DNA from: JBIQLO01 sp044464175
Lineage (GTDB): Bacteria > Planctomycetota > Phycisphaerae > Tepidisphaerales > Tepidisphaeraceae
DNA: 9,284 nt
Direction of reading: 5' to 3'
Assembly (NCBI GenBank): GCA_044464175.1
Contig: JBIQLO010000163.1
Coordinates: forward strand, 1-9,284
The notes beneath the pieces were generated by a model. The model worked only from the letters and a program-made list of their open reading frames with translations. It had not been told where the DNA came from and ran no database searches. Positions 5,235 through 9,284 of this stretch are shown piece after piece. Position numbers and translations under genes: made by a program. Each line of letters begins with the position of its first letter. Position 1 is the first letter of the stretch.

Positions 5235-6328
5235 GCCAGCTCCAGCGGAAAATTCAGCAGATTCTTAACCCCGTCCTTCGTCACCAGGTAGTTGTTTTCC
5301 AGCCGGATGCCCGTCCCCAGTTCCGGTCCGTACAGCCCCGGCTCGGCCGCGAAGACCTCCCCTTCGATCAGCGTGTCATCCCACTTGGGATTCAGGTGCG
5401 GAAATTCGTGCGGATTCAGCCCGATGCCGTGCCCCAGGTGGTGCGTCAGCCCGCGCCCCATGACCGCCTTGAGATGGGCATCCACCGCATCGAAGAGGTC
5501 CCGGCACTTGACGCCCGGCTTTGCCATCTTTTCCACCACCCCCAGCGCCCCGGCAATCGCCTGCTGCGCCTTGAGCTGCTCATCCGTCGGCTTGCGGTTG
5601 ACGGCGAAAGCCCGGCAGTTGTCGGCGAAATATCCCCGGTAGGCCGGCCCCAGGTCCAGAATGTAAATCTCCCCATCCTGCGCCAGCCGTCCGTTGCGCG
5701 GCGCCCCGCCGCCGCCCCCGCAGGTATAGTCGTTGCCCAGGCGGGCGCTCATCGGCTCCCCCGCCTCGTTGACGGCCGCCGCGTGCAGCTCATTGTAGAC
5801 GCGCAGCTCGGGAATCCCCGGCTCGATGATCTCCTTGGCCCGGGCATACATCTTCTCCGAGCAGCGGATCGCCTTCTGGATCAACTCCAGTTCATCCGGG
5901 TCCTTGGGTCGCCGCATCTGCCAGATCGGCCCTTCCAGGCTCTGACGCTGCCCGTCGAAGCGCAGGGCGATCTGCGCGGTGACCGGCGAGATGTCCACCC
6001 CCACGCACTTGATGTTGCGCCCGCGCAATTCCGCCAACATCTTCGTCGCCACCTCCGCCGGCTGGTCCAGCCGAAGCGTGGAGAACCGGTTGGCCTCGTA
6101 CGGCTCCACCCGATCGGCCGCCGCCTCCTGCGGCTTGTTGGCCGTCCAGGCGATCGTCTCCCCCGAGGCAAACAGCACAAATCCCGACTGATGCAGAAAA
6201 TGGGCCAGATGCCCCGTGAAATAATAGACCTGCGACGGATTGCCGATGACGGCCGCCTCCAGCTTCATCTCGGCCAGCACCTTGGCCAGTCGCTTCTGAC
6301 GTTCACGGCAAAGTTCAGGTTTGAGCAT
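5231..6328 (-). CDS. M24-family Xaa-Pro-type aminopeptidase (pita-bread fold metallopeptidase)
   Basis: A 365-residue cytoplasmic protein with an N-terminal creatinase-like domain (about 1-140) and a C-terminal M24 catalytic domain (about 145-360), the layout and size of bacterial prolidase/aminopeptidase P (PepQ/YpdF type). All five metal ligands are visible: D225 in ILDLG, D236 in YFADNCRAF, H300 in LGHGIGL, E329 in AAEPG and E344 in IRLENN. The downstream histidine H307 (NPHEFP) is also kept. One odd point: the segment before the first ligand, normally containing a histidine (PHG-type motif), reads TCGGGGGAPRNGRL (202-215) with no histidine. Substrate range or activity may therefore differ from standard proline peptidases. 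It probably heads the operon with the small membrane protein and the AAA ATPase. The start ATG at 6328 has no strong Shine-Dalgarno. Alternative: a related non-peptidase member of the M24 fold. Confidence 0.88.
   Translation of the reverse strand: MLKPELCRERQKRLAKVLAEMKLEAAVIGNPSQVYYFTGHLAHFLHQSGFVLFASGETIAWTANKPQEAAADRVEPYEANRFSTLRLDQPAEVATKMLAELRGRNIKCVGVDISPVTAQIALRFDGQRQSLEGPIWQMRRPKDPDELELIQKAIRCSEKMYARAKEIIEPGIPELRVYNELHAAAVNEAGEPMSARLGNDYTCGGGGGAPRNGRLAQDGEIYILDLGPAYRGYFADNCRAFAVNRKPTDEQLKAQQAIAGALGVVEKMAKPGVKCRDLFDAVDAHLKAVMGRGLTHHLGHGIGLNPHEFPHLNPKWDDTLIEGEVFAAEPGLYGPELGTGIRLENNYLVTKDGVKNLLNFPLELA
5240..5243 (-). promoter_or_regulatory. Ribosome binding site that supports the GTG start of the membrane protein
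   Basis: On the minus strand GGAG is followed by five bases (CTGGC) and then GTG. It lies inside the last codons of the peptidase gene and decides for the GTG start at 5234, consistent with translational coupling through the GTGA overlap. Confidence 0.6.
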
Positions 6329-6381
6329 GGGCCTAATTTACCGCGGACCGCCACAGGGGGGAAGGCGGGTTTGGAAAGACA

Positions 6382-6402
6382 GTAGGGTGGGCACCGCCCA
6401 CC
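6382..6402 (+). repeat. Single REP unit upstream of the RAYT gene
   Basis: GTAG is followed by the 8-base arm GGTGGGCA, a central C and the arm CGCCCACC. It differs by one base at the loop-closing position from the copies in and after the RAYT gene. The bases just after it (ACCTCCGCGAGA) also match the sequence following the other copies (TCCGC), so the repeat is longer than the hairpin. It lies between the divergent peptidase and RAYT genes, in the same orientation as the unit at 7088. Confidence 0.85.
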
Positions 6403-6436
6403 ACCTCCGCGAGATAGCCGCTCATCTTTTCTAAAC

Positions 6437-6452
6437 GTGGGCAATATCCCAC
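6437..6452. repeat. Possible decayed REP remnant in the RAYT leader
   Basis: GTGGG and CCCAC pair across CAATAT, recalling the REP core (GTGGGCA...TGCCCAC) but without a flanking GTAG. It lies 21 bases before the RAYT start codon. It may be a degenerate second REP unit or a chance hairpin. Confidence 0.3.
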
Positions 6453-6473
6453 TGAGGGGGGTACGCTACCGCA

Positions 6474-7091
6474 ATGCCGGAATATCGCCGCACCTATGGC
6501 CCGGGAGGCACGTTCTTTCTCACATGGGTCCCGCACCAGCGCAGCCCTGTTTTCGCCAAGACCGAGAACATCGACCAATTGCGGCAAATCCTACGTGCAG
6601 TCAGGCGGGAGCGACCCTTCGAAATCATCGCGGCCGTGATCCTGCCGGATCATTTGCACTTCCTCTGGACACTGCCGGAAGGAGACAGTGACTTCTCCTG
6701 GCGCGTCGGACGCATCAAGGCCTTGTTCACCAAATCCGTAAGGCGGCCGTCGCCCACGGGTGTAGGGTGGGCACTGCCCACCTCCGCGACTGAGGTGGGC
6801 AGTGCCCACCCTACGCCGTCGCGACGGAAGCATCGGGAATCGGACATCTGGCAGCGTCGATTCTGGAAACACACGATACGCGACGAGGCCGACCTGCGGC
6901 ACCACATCGATTACATCCACTACAATCCTGTCAAGCACGGGCTCGTGAATTGTCCCCACGCCTGGCCACATTCCTCGTTCCGGCATTGGGTAAACGCCGG
7001 CAGCTATGACCTCAATTGGTGCTGCGTCTGCGACGGTACAAGGATAAACACCCCATATCCCGGCGAATTGGTGCCAAGGGCAGGAGAGTAG
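6474..7091 (+). CDS. REP-associated tyrosine transposase (RAYT, Y1/HUH family)
   Basis: The 205-residue protein is a RAYT, a single-domain Y1 nuclease related to IS200/IS605 transposases that processes REP palindromes. The HUH pair is H60 and H62 in VILPDHLHFLW (55-65). The candidate catalytic tyrosine is Y147 or Y150 in HIDYIHYNPVKHGLV (144-158), preceded by the family motif IWQRRFWKHTIRDE (125-138). The N-terminus MPEYRR...GPGGTFFLTW is also typical. Residues 97-114 (VGWALPT...VGSAHPT) are encoded by a REP pair inserted in frame in the variable loop before the WQRRFW motif, which makes it longer than most family members. The stop codon TAG (7089-7091) lies within the GTAG of the downstream REP. 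A GAGGGGG about 13 bases before the ATG is a weak ribosome site. All recognised catalytic residues are present, so it may be active unless the insertion disturbs folding. Confidence 0.9.
   Translation: MPEYRRTYGPGGTFFLTWVPHQRSPVFAKTENIDQLRQILRAVRRERPFEIIAAVILPDHLHFLWTLPEGDSDFSWRVGRIKALFTKSVRRPSPTGVGWALPTSATEVGSAHPTPSRRKHRESDIWQRRFWKHTIRDEADLRHHIDYIHYNPVKHGLVNCPHAWPHSSFRHWVNAGSYDLNWCCVCDGTRINTPYPGELVPRAGE
6762..6814. repeat. BIME inside the RAYT reading frame: perfect 23-bp inverted repeat
   Basis: Arms at 6762-6784 and 6792-6814 are perfectly complementary, with a 7-base loop CGCGACT. Each arm is one REP unit: GTAG plus the GGTGGGCA/TGCCCACC hairpin around a single C, extended by TC. The GTAG ends face outward. 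The pair lies within the RAYT gene and is translated as residues 97-114 without a stop, because the TAG of GTAG is out of frame here. Confidence 0.92.
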
Positions 7092-7140
7092 GGTGGGCAC
7101 TGCCCACCACTCCGCACAAGGGGGACAATGCCCCCCCTAC
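7088..7140. repeat. BIME forming the RAYT-miaB junction
   Basis: Unit 1 (7088-7108, plus) has the GTAG + GGTGGGCA/TGCCCACC form. Unit 2 (7140-7120, minus) has GTAG, arm GGGGGGCA, central T, arm TGTCCCCC. Compared over 21 bases they differ at four positions: one compensated T-A to G-C pair, one G-C to G-T wobble and the loop base. GTAG of unit 1 carries the RAYT stop and GTAG of unit 2 carries the miaB stop. As a strong hairpin between convergent genes it might also end transcription, though no T-tract follows. Confidence 0.88.
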
Positions 7141-8603
7141 ACCGCCCGCCCAAACAGCGTCATCTGGCTCGCGTGGGTGATCTCAACCGCCAGAAGTTCC
7201 CCTTTGAGCGATTCATCGCCGTCAAAGACGACGATCTGGTCGCCGCGCGTCCGGCCCACCAACTGCGTGGAGGGGGCCGCCGGCGCCACCAGGGCGGCCT
7301 TGCGCTTCTCCCACCCCAGTTCCACGCTTCCCGGAGCCGGCGGGGCGTTGCGGCGGGAAACGAGCTTGGAAACCCCTTCCACCAGAACCTCCACCGTCTG
7401 CCCGACCATCTGGGCATTGTTGGCCGCGCACACCTCCCCCTGGGCGGCCAGCAGTTCGTTGTTCCGCCGGCGCTTCGCCTCCTCGGGAATATCGTCGCTG
7501 AAGCGGTTGATGGCCACCGTCCCGGGGCGGGGGGAGTATTTGAAGATAAAGGAGTTTTTGAAGCGGCATTCGCGCAGCAGATCCACCGTCTGTTGGAATT
7601 CTTCCTCGGTTTCGGTGGGAAAGCCAACGATGAAGTCCGAGGCGATGCAGATGTCCGGCATCATCTCCCGCGCGCGGGCGGCGAAATCGCGGTACTGGCC
7701 GGCCGTGTACCCGCGGTTCATGAGCTTCAAAACCCGGTCCGACCCGTGCTGCGCCGGGGCATGCAGATAACGGCAGATGCGGGCGCAGTCGCGCATCGCC
7801 GCCAGCGCCTCATCCGTGAAGTCGCGCGGAAAGCTGGTCACGAACCGCAGCCGGGGCAGGTGGGGCGTCGCCTCATGGATCTGATAGAGCAGTTCGGCGA
7901 AGGTGGTCGTCCGCCCGTCGCCATGGGCATAATTGTAATGATTGACGGTCTGCCCCAGCAGGGTGACTTCCCTGGCCCCGGCATCGGCCAGTTTCCTCAC
8001 CTCGTCAATGACGTTCTGCGGCGGGCGGTGAACCTCCGGCCCGCGCGTGTGGGGGACGACGCAGTAGGCGCAGAACTTGTTGCAGCCGCGGGTGATGCGG
8101 ACATACGCCTGCGTCAGGTCGTCGGCCGGGCTGATCGAGCGCGACAGATCCAGGTTTTCCAGCGTATCCTGCGCCGCCGCCAGCGTGGAGGAGCGGCGCA
8201 CATTGGCCCCCATGAGGGCGGCCTGGCGCGGGCGGCGGGTCGGGTCGGCGGTCACCACCGCGTTGTGAACCAGCGCCGGCAGCTTGTCCAGCTCCGCCGG
8301 CCCGCAGAGAAGGTCCACGTGCGGGTAGCGGGCAAAGAGGTTTTTGCCATCCCGCTCGGCCATGCAGCCGATGACGCCGATGACCAGATGCGGGCGCTCC
8401 TGCTTGGCGTTGCGCAACTCCCCCAGGCGCGACCAGACTTTCTGCTCGGCATGCTCCCGCACGGAGCAGGTGTTGTAGAGAATGACGTCCGCCTGGTCGC
8501 GGTCGGCCACCGAGGCATACCCCTGGGCGTGCAGCTGCGAGAGAACCAGCTGGGAATCCAGCACGTTCATCTGGCAGCCAAATGTTTCCATGTACAGCTT
8601 CAT
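7137..8603 (-). CDS. miaB: tRNA-2-methylthio-N6-dimethylallyladenosine synthase MiaB
   Basis: A 488-residue radical-SAM methylthiotransferase that adds the 2-methylthio group to i6A37 of tRNAs reading UNN codons. The N-terminal UPF0004 domain (about 1-115) carries the three cluster cysteines C10 (TFGCQMN), C46 (NTCSVRE) and C80 (GCMAER). The radical SAM core (about 160-395) has C174, C178 and C181 in TRGCNKFCAYCVVPHTRGPE (171-190), the MiaB-type form. A C-terminal TRAM domain follows (about 397-480). Within it, residues about 415-446 (rich in A, P, R and K, including APPAPG and GWEKRKAAL) look like an insertion between VEGVSK and QLVGRTRG, which are near-adjacent in usual MiaB. Overall length fits the family. 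The ATG at 8603 is the conserved MKLYMETFGC start. The stop codon lies in a REP. The gene is convergent with the RAYT and divergent from the lipoprotein gene. Confidence 0.95.
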   Translation of the reverse strand: MKLYMETFGCQMNVLDSQLVLSQLHAQGYASVADRDQADVILYNTCSVREHAEQKVWSRLGELRNAKQERPHLVIGVIGCMAERDGKNLFARYPHVDLLCGPAELDKLPALVHNAVVTADPTRRPRQAALMGANVRRSSTLAAAQDTLENLDLSRSISPADDLTQAYVRITRGCNKFCAYCVVPHTRGPEVHRPPQNVIDEVRKLADAGAREVTLLGQTVNHYNYAHGDGRTTTFAELLYQIHEATPHLPRLRFVTSFPRDFTDEALAAMRDCARICRYLHAPAQHGSDRVLKLMNRGYTAGQYRDFAARAREMMPDICIASDFIVGFPTETEEEFQQTVDLLRECRFKNSFIFKYSPRPGTVAINRFSDDIPEEAKRRRNNELLAAQGEVCAANNAQMVGQTVEVLVEGVSKLVSRRNAPPAPGSVELGWEKRKAALVAPAAPSTQLVGRTRGDQIVVFDGDESLKGELLAVEITHASQMTLFGRAV

Positions 8604-8622
8604 TGTCTTTCGTTATTTTTTA

Positions 8623-8651
8623 TTACCGGTCGTAGGTGATTGGAGTATAGG
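8623..8651 (+). promoter_or_regulatory. Weak candidate promoter for the lipoprotein gene
   Basis: TTACCG (8623-8628) and TATAGG (8646-8651) are separated by 17 bases, a poor -35 and a fair -10 match to the sigma-70 pattern. They lie in the relatively AT-rich divergent gap between miaB and the lipoprotein gene (8604-8686), where a promoter is expected. Confidence 0.25.
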
Positions 8652-8674
8652 CGGAATTGCGCCATTTTTCACTT

Positions 8675-8681
8675 AAGGAGG
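8675..8681 (+). promoter_or_regulatory. Strong ribosome binding site AAGGAGG
   Basis: AAGGAGG is followed by five bases and the ATG at 8687. It rules out the upstream in-frame ATG at 8657 and fixes the lipoprotein start. The contrast with the mla genes, which have no visible Shine-Dalgarno, is marked. Confidence 0.85.
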
Positions 8682-8686
8682 CTGAT

Positions 8687-9199
8687 ATGAAACCGGGCTG
8701 CCTTCGTGGCGGATTGCTGGGGGTTCTGGCGATGGCGTTGGTGCTCGTGAGCGGCTGTTATGTGAGCCAGTATACGCTGGGGCCGGTGGAGCAGGGGGTC
8801 ATGAACAAGCAATACGTGGGCGATTGGCGATTCAAGCCGGACGGGGGGGAGGCCGGAACGCTGGTGGTACGCAACATCGACGGGCGGCAGTATTACGTGG
8901 AATGGGATCAGCAGGGCAAGGATGCCGTCCGGTTGGCCGGCTTTGTGACGCGGGTGAAGAATGCCGATTTCGCGCAACTGCGGAAACTGAATGATGACGG
9001 CTCGCTGGACAACCAGTGGCTCATTGCCCGCGTGGACCTTCAGGACGGCAAGCTCCAGGTGCGGCAGTTGAACGAGGATTTCTTCAAAAATCAGACGATT
9101 CACTCCTCCGAGGACCTTCACAAGGTGATCCAGGAGAATCTCGACAACAGTCAAATGTATGAGAAGGCCGCGGGGGTGGGGGAAAGGATGAAAAAATAA
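8687..9199 (+). CDS. Predicted lipoprotein of unknown function
   Basis: From the ATG with the strong ribosome site the product is 170 residues. Residues 1-24 form a lipoprotein signal: a basic start (MKPGCLRGG), a hydrophobic core (LLGVLAMALVL) and a lipobox VSGC with lipidated C24. The mature part contains a compact soluble domain: YVGDWRFKPDG near 43-53, then alternating strands such as GTLVVRNIDGRQYYVEWD and VRLAGFVTRV, and a C-terminal helical stretch (SSEDLHKVIQENL onwards, with a lysine-rich end). The region around VGDW...LVVRN...YYVEW suggests a small beta-rich fold, but I do not recognise the family. It would be anchored in the inner or outer membrane. Its base composition is less GC-rich than the mla genes. 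It stands alone, divergent from miaB, with another gene starting 60 bases downstream. Confidence 0.85.
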   Translation: MKPGCLRGGLLGVLAMALVLVSGCYVSQYTLGPVEQGVMNKQYVGDWRFKPDGGEAGTLVVRNIDGRQYYVEWDQQGKDAVRLAGFVTRVKNADFAQLRKLNDDGSLDNQWLIARVDLQDGKLQVRQLNEDFFKNQTIHSSEDLHKVIQENLDNSQMYEKAAGVGERMKK

Positions 9200-9210
9200 G
9201 TGATTTTCCA

Positions 9211-9266
9211 CTTGCCCGCCCCGCGGATGAATCGTACATCCCGGGCAAGGAGGTGCGTTATGTACG
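9211..9266 (+). promoter_or_regulatory. Overlapping inverted repeats around the next gene's ribosome site
   Basis: CTTGCCCG (9211-9218) is perfectly complementary to CGGGCAAG (9242-9249). CGTACAT (9233-9239) is perfectly complementary to ATGTACG (9260-9266), whose first three bases are the start codon. The left arm of the second pair lies in the loop of the first, so the two stems are either mutually exclusive or form a pseudoknot. The Shine-Dalgarno AAGGAGG (9247-9253) overlaps the first stem and otherwise lies between the two. A translational control element is possible but unproven. Confidence 0.4.
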
Positions 9267-9284
9267 AAATGATGAACCATTGGA
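9260..9284 (+). CDS. Start of a further gene, truncated by the window end
   Basis: ATG at 9260 is preceded by AAGGAGG (9247-9253) at a six-base spacing. Eight codons are visible (MYEMMNHW) before the window ends. The product cannot be identified. The quality of the ribosome site and the position 60 bases after the lipoprotein gene make a real start likely, possibly in the same transcript. Confidence 0.6.

Noticed and set aside
5639..5649. GTAG followed by GGCCGGCC inside the peptidase gene
   Set aside because: The palindrome has no loop, has no inverted partner and lies in conserved coding sequence; not a REP.
5168..6385. A 405-codon open frame on the plus strand opposite the M24 peptidase
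   Set aside because: The peptidase frame carries all metal ligands; the opposite frame shows no recognisable motif.
6382..7140. CRISPR array reading of the repeated GTAG palindromes
   Set aside because: Units are short, irregularly spaced, occur in both orientations and lie within and between genes; no cas genes are present.
7128..8639. A 503-codon open frame on the plus strand opposite miaB
   Set aside because: The minus-strand frame has all MiaB motifs. The plus-strand translation has none and reflects high GC with few stops.
8657..8686. Upstream in-frame ATG for the lipoprotein
   Set aside because: It would place ten polar residues before the signal peptide and ignore the AAGGAGG at 8675-8681.

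Overview
This is a high-GC (roughly two-thirds G+C by eye), gene-dense bacterial chromosomal window. An MCE/Mla-type lipid transport system, a lipobox lipoprotein and MiaB point to a diderm bacterium. The palindromic repeats beginning with GTAG, the degenerate seven-base repeats and a Vps4-like AAA ATPase look to me like an uncultured Planctomycetota genome (Phycisphaerae-like). That taxonomic guess is an inference from general resemblance, not from a marker gene.

Layout, left to right. Positions 1-276 hold a G-poor repetitive stretch and the leader of an HTH-receiver regulator (277-864, +). Then come mlaE, mlaF and mlaD (975-3664, +), encoding permease, ATPase and substrate-binding subunits of a phospholipid/MCE ABC transporter. 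Convergent to these is a minus-strand cluster read from 6328 down to 3699: an M24 Xaa-Pro-type peptidase, a 99-residue two-helix membrane protein translationally coupled to it, and a 377-residue AAA ATPase. The ATPase has an N-terminal MIT-like helical region and a Vps4/katanin-like C-terminal helix. Next is a REP-associated tyrosine transposase (RAYT, 6474-7091, +), convergent with miaB (8603-7137, -). Divergent from miaB are a lipoprotein gene (8687-9199, +) and the first eight codons of another gene (from 9260).

The most striking signal is a set of REP/BIME palindromes sharing one architecture: the tetranucleotide GTAG (one GTCG) followed directly by a 7-8 bp hairpin with a 1-3 nt loop. 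Copies flank the RAYT, sit inside its reading frame as a perfect 23-bp inverted repeat, and occur in the mlaF-mlaD and membrane protein-ATPase intergenic regions. Aligning the copies by hand shows compensatory base-pair changes in the stems. In two subfamilies two adjacent G-C pairs are flipped to C-G on both arms, so the hairpin is conserved rather than the sequence. The BIME between the RAYT and miaB supplies both stop codons through the TAG inside GTAG.

A second repeat class consists of degenerate heptamer arrays, which end just before the start codons of mlaE, mlaF and the AAA ATPase. Together these suggest a genome in which REP hairpins and short tandem repeats fill most intergenic space, with the RAYT a plausible agent for the REPs.
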